Assembly (NCBI RefSeq): GCF_910592395.1
Contig: NC_088310.1
Coordinates: 23,701,491-23,765,490 of the forward strand
Source of the DNA: Lineus longissimus
Taxonomy: Eukaryota > Nemertea > Pilidiophora > Heteronemertea > Lineidae
Reading direction: 5' to 3'
Length of the DNA stretch: 64,000 nucleotides
Below are positions 14,401-26,400 of this stretch, piece by piece. Each line of letters opens with the position of its first letter. The stretch's first letter is position 1. Under the pieces are notes generated by a model, which worked only from the letters and a program-made list of their open reading frames with translations, was not told the DNA's origin and did no database searches. The translations under genes were made by a program, and so were the position numbers.

Positions 14401-17400
14401 ACAATATAAACAGAATAAACTCTTCGTAAAAAAAACCCACCTAACTTTTGGACTGTGTTACAAAATCATAATTCGTCTTTCAGCCACCAAGTGCGAGATC
14501 TACCAGAAGTGGGATGGTATCATGTGTAAGGATACAGTCACGGCAGGAAAGAGTGGTAGGTCTTCTTTTTTCTCTGTTAAAATCCGAATTCTCAAATAAT
14601 GTAATTGTCTTATCCAAAATTTGTTGTCTCTTCATGTGAGAGAGTCCATTTCTCCTCTTCTTCAGCCACAAAGAAAATAGATCTGTTTATAATGATGGAT
14701 GCTTCCATCTACACGGGGGAAGCTGGCGTCAGACACGCCAAGGATTTCATTGTACAGTTTATGCAGAATTTTCAAATAGATCAAACTGGAACACGAGTAA
14801 GTGATTTATGACTTGAGCTTACATTTCTATCTTCAGCTTATTTCCGTACTGTTGAATCAGATTTGCCTCTGTAAGCATCAAGTTCACTGTACTATCTTGG
14901 CAATATATTTATTTGGGCATAAAGACAGTGCTAGAAGTTAGGGATTTCAAAACATGACCCTGAACATCAGGTAGCTTGCAAAGTTACGATACTAAGCTTG
15001 ACGACTTTAATCTCTTTCTAGCTTTTCATCATACGATACGCTAAGAGTGTTGAAGTTCTAGAGGTGGCAACACTGACACCTGATATTACTAAGAAAGTGG
15101 AGAATCTGAATTACGAGCCAGCTAAGCCTGACATGATGAAGGCAATGATTGCATTGAATTCGGTACTGCGAACCAGCACTAACGTCAGGAGGGAGAAGGA
15201 TGTACACAAAGCTATACTTTACATAGGTTGGTATTGAAATTTGCATATTGTGAAACTATTTCATGGTTCGAAATATATTTCAGACAATCACGCTACGTGA
15301 CAATTCAAATTGCAGTCTTCATATCAGCTACTTTACCAAATCTAAATGCTCCATTACAGTGGTCTTTGCATCTATGTGATATTGTATCTGGTATGATTAA
15401 AGGCCTCGTTATGCTTATTTGATACCCAATAAGTATTACTGGCAAATGTGTATACGGTGTTGGTCTACTTGCCGATTGCATTACAAAATGGATCATTTTA
15501 ACATAACGAACAATGCTGTGTATGGAAAAACAAGAAAACTGTTCGATTTTCTTTTAGGTAGCATTCGAGCCCGGGAGGTTGCCGCAGCCTGGACAATCTT
15601 AGCCTACTTCACTCAACTTTACAGACAGAAGATCCGACAGTACGGACTCCCGCTCGGACAGCCGGCGCTGCAATGGTTGAAGTTCCTCATCTGGGAGCAG
15701 AATACATTCCATGTGTCGAAGGTGAACACCATCCACCACCTAGTGAGGCTAATCGGAGTGAGGGTACAGGAAGGTATGTGTCCATCTACGTAACAGGGTT
15801 TGAGAAACAGTTCTGGATACATATTTCTAATGATTATAAAGAAAAGTAAAATCTCAAAATCTCTCCATATTGTTTCTAATTGCTCCAGTGTCAACACAAT
15901 ATTTTAAAGCACAACAAATCAACAAGCTCAAACTCAAGCCTAGCCAAGATAAAAGAGGTTTTTCTGAATTTCAGATACAACTTGCAAATGGAACGAAATT
16001 GACGAAAGAGGAAGCTGCAGGCGTGAGTAGATAATTCAGTTTGCTCCTCTCATCAACACATGGACTTTAAAGTAAACGTTGAGAGACCAAACAAGTTCAC
16101 ATTGAGATTCGGCTATGCACCAGTGCTCTCCTATACAGATTCACCTGACTGTATTGTGGGTTTTTTCCAACTATTTCGACATGTGAATATTTTGTGGGAA
16201 CTTACTTCTCATTTGGATAGATTGTTATTTGTTTTGCAGGAATTACTTGCTATCCGGGCTTTAAATGGGATGAGAAAAAAGGAATGTGTCTTAAAGGAAA
16301 AGGTAAGTAAAATGTTCGAATTGTGTGAGTAATGAATGAAAATACGGATTACAGGCAGTTAGATATTACTATTTAGCATAATAAATGTCATGCAATTTGA
16401 ACTACCAGTTATTGTACGAACTAATTTCTAACCTCCTTTGTATCAACTCCTTTTTAGGCTTTGAATTCAAGTTAGATGTGATTATTCTCTTGGACGGGTC
16501 AAAGTTTACAGGGAAGGCAAACCTAGAGAAGATGAAAGTCTTCCTCATAACTCTGCTGGAAATGCGAGGCTTCTTCAACAGCGATATCCGAATTATTCTC
16601 ATCTTCTACGGCCAGAAGCCACATGTCCTACTAATGGACAACATCAAGTCGACCAAGACTTACATAGGTCAGATAAATGCTTTGAAAATGTTAAATGAGG
16701 TAAATAAAAAAGTCTCAATAAAAAGTCTTAATAATTGAGTCCACTGTAACAGAAAATGCTGTCTTATGGAAAAATAGTTCAAGGTTTAATTGGATATTGT
16801 TTGAGCTCTTTTGTTCCCTTCATATGATGGTATTTTAGTCTGCAACGTTTATGCCTGTCGTTCCCTGTATTTCTAGTAAAGTTGCGGGTCTCTATTAGTC
16901 AGAAAGGTGTCTGTCACTGATATTATTGGTATGATTTTAAACTTTCGTTACCTATAAACCTGTTTAAAGCAGGAGAAATCGTTCATTCCTTTCTGGAACT
17001 AAGTTAATCCGATGATAAAATCAATATAAATTTTTCTTTTGAAAGTTACCTGACGTGGATCCTTTTAACATAGTAAACAATGCTGTTTATGGAAAAACAA
17101 GAAAAATCGTTTGATTTTCTTTTAGGTAGCATTAGTCAAAAAGGTGTCTGTCACTGATATAATTGGTATGGTTTTAAACCGTCGTTACCTATAAACCTGT
17201 TTAAAGCAGGAGAAATCGTTCATTCCTTTCTGGAACTAAGTTAATCCGATGATAAAATCAATATCATTTTTTCTTTTGAAAGTTACCTGACGTGGATCCT
17301 TTAACATAGTAAACAATGCTGTTTATGGAAAAACAAGAAAAATCGTTTGATTTTCTTTTAGGTAGCATTAGTCAAAAAGGTGTCTGTCACTGATATAATT

Positions 17401-20400
17401 GGTATGGTTTTAAACCGTCGTTACCTATAAACCTGTTTAAAGCAGGAGAAATATTTCATTCCTTTCTGGAACTAAGTTAATCCGATGAAAAAATCAATAT
17501 CATTTTTTCTTTTGAAAGTTACCTGACGTGGATCCTTTTAACATAGAAAACAATGCTGTTTATGGAAAAACAAGAAAAATCGTTTGATTTTCTTTTAGGT
17601 AGCATTAGTCAAAAAGGTGTCTGTCACTGATATAATTGGTATGATTTTAAACCGTCGTTACCTATAAACCTGTTTAAAGCGAGAGAAAGTATGCATCCCC
17701 TCCTGGAACTAAGTTAACCCGATGATAAAATCAATATCTTTTTTTCATTTGAAAGTTACCTAATATGGATCCTTTTAACATAGTAAGCAATGCTGTTTAT
17801 GGTAAAACAAGAAAAAACGTTCGATTTTATTTTAGGTAGCATTAGTCAGAAAGGTGTCTGTCACTGATATAATTGGTATGATTTTAAACCTTCGGTACCT
17901 ATAAACCTGTTTAAAGTGGGAGAAAGCTTTCTTTCCCTTCTGGAACTTAGTTAATCCGATGATAAAATCAATATCATTTTTTCTTTTGAAAGTTACCTAA
18001 CATGGCCATTGCGGCGGACGCTGCCCACCTATTCCTTCGCAAAAAATGGAAGATAAGACCGGGCCACGTTGGGAAGGTCGTACTCTACATGGGGAGTTGT
18101 AAACCGGGCTCAGCGGAGGACGCCGCCGCCGTGACCAACAGTATGTCAGCCATGTACAAGGAAGGAGTTCGGCAGTATTCCATCCCATTTGGCCTTGTAC
18201 CGGATGATCAGTTCCAGCGCCACGTGTTCTGGAAAGAAGCAGTGTTTAAGTTTACCATGGCCAAAGGAACGACTGCTGAGAGAGATGTTGCACATCTTCT
18301 GATGAGGCTGCGAGCAGGTGTGTGTGATGTTTTCCATGCAGAAAAAAATTCCATTATTTTTGTCTCTGTTTCTTATGTCATTTTATAATTCGATACAATC
18401 ACCAATCCAGTAGTTCTTTATCCCCGACATTATGTAATTATTGTGAACCAAAAAGCCGGCATGGCATATATTTTTCTACTCATCATCTGCATTGCTTTTT
18501 CATCCTTTTAGATTCTACTTGCAAGCATATGAATGTCATGCGTGGATCAGATTGTAAACGTAAGTAAATGAGGCTTATTCATTTATTTTGCATACAATGT
18601 AACTCATCAGGACAAGCGATCTTGATATTGTTCATGATCAACAGCACCGGAGCCAGTCCCAACAATGCCATGGAGTTGTGTCACAATGCAATTTAACAGA
18701 GGATTTTTTTCATCACTTTTACTTCACGTACGTGTATGATAAAAGAAATAGTGGTTTAAGATACATGTACTTTTGCGGGTTGTATTGATGGTGTTGTTTT
18801 AATTTCAGATGCAACTTGCGCCTACGGACTGTCCTTCCGTGGACCCCTTTGTCACGAACCACCAAGTCCGTTCAATACAAGTACGTTAGCACTGCTTCAT
18901 GAAAAATTATTCCCATCAAAGCATAGAAAAATGTGGTATTAGTTTAAAAAATTGCGCACCAGACGAACGTATCTTTACTGATGCTTACAAAGTTTTAATG
19001 ACTTTTTATTTGTATTCAGGAGCCGTTTGCAGGATATCTTTTAACAAATTCTGTATCTAAATATCGATTGATTATATCCCTTATCCATTCGATGTGTTCC
19101 AGTTTTACTCTGTCCTCGAGGAACGAGATACACACCGCATGGTTGTATTGGACTACGTAAGTTATGGTGAACATTTGACTAGTGCGGAAGATACATTGTT
19201 TGACTTAGTTGACTGAATTATTTTCATCCAATCTTTCAGTGAACGTATGACTGAAAAGTATTTACATGCAAGAGTATCTGTGCACTTGTATTCTGATGCG
19301 TTCTCTTCGTTCAGATAACTAATTGTTGGTGTATTACGCCTTTGACTTAAAGGACAAGCCTCCAGTAATGCTAACTCTTAAGTGGTTGAACCCCTTGCGC
19401 GAAAGTGCTCTCATGGTATTTAGTTTGCCATTAGATTAGTCAACTCCGATAGAGATGACTGGAATAAAGGATTATCGAAGTACTTCTTTTTCTGCGTAGA
19501 AACTGCTCCATGTCCACCGCCTTTCCAGAAGACCGAGACGGGATGTATCTATCAGTGTCCAGTGAACACAATGAAGGTCGGACAGACATGCGTTGCCAAG
19601 GGTGTCGGTGGGGCCAAGGGTAAGACAATATGAACGTAACACATTGACGATACATTTACTGCAATATGTTCAGTGACAGTTATTGAAAGGTAGCTGCTGT
19701 GTTGACATAACCTTTGAACGCAATATTCAAATAACTGCTTTCCAAACCTCGGAGGGGACCACTGCTTTACTGCAGTTAACTGCTTTTGAGACTCTTCCAT
19801 AATCTTTACCAACAAAGCCGCTGCAGCCAAAGCGAGGTGGAACCAAGGTGATTTACATGTTCAATGTCTCCTTGATTATAAGTTGCCCTCAAGACGCTTT
19901 CCTCATGACAAATCATCTGTCCAATATCTGAATGCAATCGGTGCTTTTTTATGCTTTATCATTCTTTTTAGGCACAGATGACTGCAAGAAAACCCATGAT
20001 GGAAAAACATACAACGGCAAAGTGTCCAAGACAAGAAGCGGCAGGAACTGTCAGAGTTGGGCTTCACAAGTGCCGCACAAACACACTGAGAATGTATCAA
20101 ACTTTCCCGATGGGACCCTCGCCAAGGCATCAAACTATTGTCGTAATCCGAGTGGTGCTCCGGAGGGTCCATGGTGCTATAGCACAGATCCTGCTGTTCC
20201 AAAGGAGTACTGCAATGTTCCCTTGTGCAGGGTCTTGGGAAGCGGAGGGAAGCTATGTAAGAATTCATTTTGTATAAATCAATTTAAACGGCTGATTTCG
20301 GCTACGGGAGGCAGATGACTGACATTAACGTCAACATCTGCGTATTTTATCATCCAAACTCATTCTGATCTAGGCGGTCAACTGAAGCCGATTGTCACTT

Positions 20401-23400
20401 TCTGATCAAATCAAAGCTACTCGGATATATGGTTTAGACCAAAGCGCTGGTTTATTTAATCCATGGCCTTTAATGAAGATCTTATTGCCTCCATTGGGCC
20501 TACCATTCATATCGAAATATCCTCTTTATATTAGTTTCTGGGTGTCCACCAGGATTCGACCGCACTTCAAAAGGCTGTTTGCTACAGTGTCCTTCTGGAT
20601 ATGTTAGAAAAGACGGCAAGTGCGTTACCGCACCCAAGACGACAAAGAAACCAACAACAATGCCAGGTTTGCCAAAAGTGGGAATGGCCACACCTCCTGG
20701 CCCACCAAAAGCAGCAGCACCAGCACCAAAACCTGCTGGCCCTCCAACGGTAGCGTCTGCTCCAACGGCAAAACCGGCTGTGCCGAATGTTCCACATCCG
20801 CATTCAGTGAAAACAGCGTTTCCGAGGGTGGCAAAAGCACCGGCCATGCTAATAACGACAACAACCTTGAAACAGCTTCTGAATCCACAGCAACCGGCCA
20901 TCACAACCGCAGTTCCAAAGCAAGGTAATAATGGTGAAATCTTTTTCGCCTCAATGGATTTTTCGATTTTAGCCCTTTCTTTCGGGATGAGCTTGGACTA
21001 TCAGCTCAAAGACAGTGTCACCAAATGTTTGTTGACAAGTGTAGCTTGAAAAACATTGATCATAACTTCAACTCCAGGTCCATGCCCACCACATCATGAA
21101 TTCACCACCAAAGGATGTGTGCTGCAGTGCAAGCCAGGAGAATCAAGAGTTAAAGGAGTCTGCAGAAAAGGTACATTCTTATCCATTCGTAATTGATTGA
21201 TTACCTAGATAAGTCAACCCAGAGTAACCAACGATTTGTAATATCAATCACCAGTGATCTATTGCCAAAGCTGCTCAAAGTCGGGTTAGGTTTGCTGTAG
21301 GTGGGTGGCACCTCAGGCTGTGACACAGTCAGTTCGCAATCGATCATATACACTTACCATCTTTTAATTTGTATTCCTACAGCCACGCATCTGTCGTGTC
21401 CCCCAGGAAACAAACCTTCACCCAAAGGATGCATACCTACCAGCGGTAAGCAACTCAACTTCATTTCAGGATAGAAATTTCGTTACCATTGAAAAGTGAA
21501 ATCGGTAGCAACGTTTTTAACGTCCAATTTGATCTTTTTCCACTTTTTCCTCGGTTGAGACACAAATAGGTAAGTTACTAGGACTAAATTTCTTCTAAGT
21601 CCTATTTTATTTGACCTGTTAAGGTATTTAATGTCTACTGTTGCATGACCAAAGTTCGGGCTGAAGAGGCTCAACTTAACGCTGGCAAAATCGATATATA
21701 TATACTTTGTTGTGTTTAAGGTATCAAGTGTCCACCAAACTTCCAACCGGACGCACACGGCCAGTGTGTGCTGAAATGCCCGACCGGATATGTCAGAACA
21801 CATGATGGTTGCCACTTCAAAGGTATGTCTGCACTGGTGACAGTGTTGAGAAAAAGACTTCGAAATAATAATTCTGCATCAAGAAGTTAAAACATTGTTC
21901 CAACTTTTCAAGAAAAATAAGTTGTTGTTTATGATTTTTTCTAAATGGTGGTGTTTACTCCAACAATAGTCCATTGTTCAATAATGTTTCCAAAGATAAA
22001 ACCAGAACCGAGATTTCCCTAAAGAGCCATACGAGACACTTGATGTGATGCTGGGCTATATAAAACAATAAAACTACAAAAACCATTTTATGTTAGTTGG
22101 TTTCTAGAAAATCGAACCAGGCTTTTCCACGTTTCCAAAAATGGAGGTCGAATAAATTCTGGGTAATAGCAATTTTTCTCTCGTTTGGCCTCGTGGGATC
22201 GAACCGGCCGCAATGATAGATCGTCACCATCTCCTAATATTTTAGCTTCAAAATGGACGGAATTGCGGCCAAAGTTGTACATATGCTACTACTTTATTAC
22301 CAGAATTATTGGCTGGCATCGAAATAATTAAGGCTTCCCGGGATCGAACCGGGCCCAAAAATGGTTGACATAGGCTATACATACATTCACCTCAACTATC
22401 GAAACATCACGAGTAAAGATAAAATTATTGTGAAGTAGTTAGCAAACGTATCACGGGTAGCAGATTTAATCTTGAAATTGTATTCGGGTCCCGGGATCGA
22501 ACCGGGCCCCTGAGGTGAACATTATCTTATGTTCACCTACACCTAAAATGTTTGTGGAGTAAATCATCATTCTCAAGTCAGCGAAAGTCGCCTTTAACAT
22601 GAGATATTTAGGGAACGACATATGGGTCCCGGGATCGAACCGGGCCCCTTGTGGTGAACAGTATTCACCTCCTCCCCCATTGTATACTACGTGATTGCAA
22701 ACGATAGTCACCTATGGAATAACGTCAAGAAATGCCTCCAAGAAATTGACAGCGATGGATGGTAGAATAAAAGGTTGTCCTGCATAGAACCATCCCAGTA
22801 ACTTCACTAATAATATATATTAGGAAAGTCACAGGGAAGGCTAAACGTGCTGTCATTTAAATTCGTTGCATTCCAGCATAGACAACGACATTTGTTTCAG
22901 GTCTTTTATTTTCTCTATCCCTAAACGGTGGTGGTTCTTCCAAGGAATGGCAAAAGCATCAGGAAAAACATCAACATGTTGTGCTCCTTGCGATTTCAGG
23001 TTGCTGCGCGTTTCGTTTCAGGTTGTTTTTCAGGTAGATCGAACTCGACAGATGACGAAGATGCTGATCATGGTCAGATTCCTGAAGAAGCGTCATCTGG
23101 GCCAGTTGCATCTCATGGGAAGGAAGTCTGAGATCATATCACGGAAAAAGAATGTCATTGATGAAGTGAGAAACGTGGGAGGAGCTCTCTGGTTTACAAC
23201 CTTGACCGCTTACGACGGTTGCAGGTAAATCCACTGTTTTGCAACTATTTTTCAGACAGGTTCATTCTGAACGAATGATGATGAAGACAGCGATAGTGGT
23301 CACGATCCTTGAGAAAAACTGCTTCCTGCCGATGAACACAGCTTCGCTGAATCACAAGAAGTGTAGGATGAAGTTCCTGACGGCTGCATGTTTGATTTTG

Positions 23401-26400
23401 GAGGATGGAACTTCTATGACGATAACAGTAACAATTCAAAAGGAAAGGTAAAACCAGGATGGTCATATTTACCATGTCACGAGCGAAAGGTTATGTGCAT
23501 GTTGGACAGTGATTGTGGTTGAAAGTGGTGACATCAGGTACATATGTCCGTCCTCGCCCCATAAGGTAAGTTTGCGTGGCCTGGCGTGAATGTTTGATGT
23601 GAATGAAGGAAGAAAACACAATCTCAGTTTCTTGTTGGCAGGTTAATATCTTCAGCAATATGATAAGACTCGTTCAGCAAAATGATGACAAAGGTACTAG
23701 CTGCCGTCCACGTGAAACCCTTCATTTTAGTGCGATAAGGTAACGTAAAGATCGTTTTACGTGTTTTGGGAGGGATGAAACCAACTCGGCAGGTAGGTAG
23801 ATTCTTCGTATTTTGAAGAGTTTGAAATCAACTCATCAGGTGTTTACCAGGGTACATTCTTCTATATTTTGAAGAATTTAAAATCAACTCAACATATGTA
23901 ATCGATTATTACATGAATAAAGATACATAATAATAATAATGTGTTCCAAAGGTTTATTATTTTATATTTTGAAGAATTTTAAAACAACTCGACAGATGTT
24001 CATAAAGGCTTATTATTCTTTATTTTGAAGAATATGAAATCAACTCAACATATCTATGGGTAAATTCTTCTTTACTTTGAAGAATTTGAAATCAACACAG
24101 CAGATGTTCACAAAGGTTTATCATTCTTTATTTTGAAGAATTGAAAACAACTCAACATATCTATGGGTAAATTCTTCTTTACTTTGAAGAATTTGAAATC
24201 AACACAGCAGATGTTCACAAAGGTTTATCATTCTTTATTTTGAAGAATTGAAAACAACTCAACATATCTATGGGTAAATTCTTCTTTACTTTGAAGAATT
24301 TGAAATCAACACAGCAGATGTTCACAAAGGTTTATCATTCTTTATTTTGAAGAATTGAAAACAACTCAACATATCTATGGGTAAATTCTTCTTTACTTTG
24401 AAGAATTTGAAATCAACACAGCAGATGTTCACTTAGGTTTATCATTCTTTATTTTGAAGAATTGAAAACAACTCGGCACATATACATTGTATATGCGTAA
24501 ATTCTTCTATATTTTGAAGAGTTTGAAATCAACTCAACATATGTTCACAAAGGTTTATCATTCTTTATTTTGAAGAATTGAAATCAACTAGGCAGATATA
24601 TGGGTAAACTCTTCTATTTTGAAGAGTCTAAAATCAACACAGCAGATGTTTATCAAGGTACATTCTATATTTTGAAGAATGTGTCAACGGTTTTTATTCT
24701 TATATATACCAAATGTTTTAGTTTGAAATCGCCTCAGATTTGAAAAGTGGTATAAATCTTCACTACAAAATTAGTAGAATATGACTAATTTTCTGGTGAA
24801 TATAGATGGTGAAAATAATATTTTACAAAATAAAATATTATTTTATTAGTATCAAAAGATTGTACAAGAAAGGCACCATCTCATTTTTTGGAGTCGCCAC
24901 TACAACTTTCTTTTCAAATATCAAAAATGTTTTTGGTCGTGGTTGGGTATTGACATGTTCTGAGACGTCTTTCAGCTGAGCAAAAATGCAAGGTTGGCTA
25001 TGTTTGGGGTGGAGAGAAGTGCGTATCATTGATGGACAAAGAGTTGCGTAAGTGGCTTTCAACCGGACTGCTTGACTGTGTTCTGATAAACAAATGGCCT
25101 GTGGTAATTAGAATAGGGAACTTTTAGTAAACTGTTTGATACATTGAGAGTGTCGTGATATTTCTTTTGTGTTGAAGAAACACTATATTAATTCGGTTGG
25201 CATTTGTATTGACCCCATGATTAATCACGGACCCAGAGAGTACATAGGACAGTGCTGTAACCGGTGTAACAAAATAACTGTCCGCATGAATATGTTCACT
25301 TCTTGTTTCTTTGTCGAATTGTGGTATGTTTAGTAAAATCTAAATAGGCAACATTGCAATATTAGTCTTGATATTTCAGATGAGAACCTGGCTTACAAAA
25401 GGAAGGCATTCCAGAGCACGACAAGCAAGCGGTACAGTGGAGAAGCCTATCGGGCGGTGGATGGCGTGACCAGCAGTAAATATTCGGCCAAGTCCTGCAC
25501 CCACACTGAGGTAGTCCCAAGCGCCAAAACACGGCAGTGGTGGAGTGTTGACCTTGGGACCAGGGCTACGGTTAAGGTGGTGAAGATTACCAATCGGGGT
25601 GACTGCTGCTGTAAGTTTGTGAAATAAATTGAAATATTCTCCAGATAAATTGCTTTTCAGCAGTTTGAGCTTATACCTTTATTCTGAAACGAAAGCAAAG
25701 AAGTCTATCTTGATCGAAGGTTAGATAATTCATAGGTAGCCGTGGTTACAACAATTCAAGTGACTTTATGTAGCCCTAATATTGACGGTCAGTTTCGTCG
25801 TGCATGGAATTTTTGTATTTGACACAACATCACTCACCATCTGTTCCAGGGTAAAGAAAATATCTTCGTTACTCGAATCCTGAAACACTTTAGTATCTAC
25901 AATTCCCCCATCGTATTTTTTGCTTCTGCCATCATAGGGACCTTGTACTCAACATCCATATTTCAGGGACGCGGCTAAAGAAATTCACCATTGTAGTTTC
26001 GGGTGACGCACCCAATAGCAAGACATTCAAGGCGACGAAGGCTAACATCTGCTTCTACGAGGATAAAGCACTCACCAAGGGAGAAACCAAGTCATTTACC
26101 TGTCTGACTGCAATGAAAGGTCGGTTCGTCACCATCATCAAGCAAGACAAGGGCGTGCTGACCTTATGCGAGGTTCAGGTCTTTGGCGATAAGTTGCCAA
26201 CGCCAAGTAAGTTGCAACATTCGATTTTACATAGTCACTCGTAAACAAATATATATGATAGTTTGATGCACCCAAAAATGCTTAATTTGACCCAAAATGT
26301 TGATTGGTTCAGACCAGAGTTAAGGTCATGCCGCCGATGGTGTGGGTGTTGCTTTGAATAGTACGTTTTGCTTTTAATTGGTGCAACACGCTACACAATG

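Noticed and set aside
22180-22660. CRISPR-like array
   Set aside because: Eukaryotic context, only four units, variable spacing, and the repeats are tRNA T-arm motifs rather than identical direct repeats with unique spacers.
22180-22660. Functional tRNA genes
   Set aside because: T-arms are perfect, but acceptor stems, D-arms and A boxes of correct spacing could not be found by eye.
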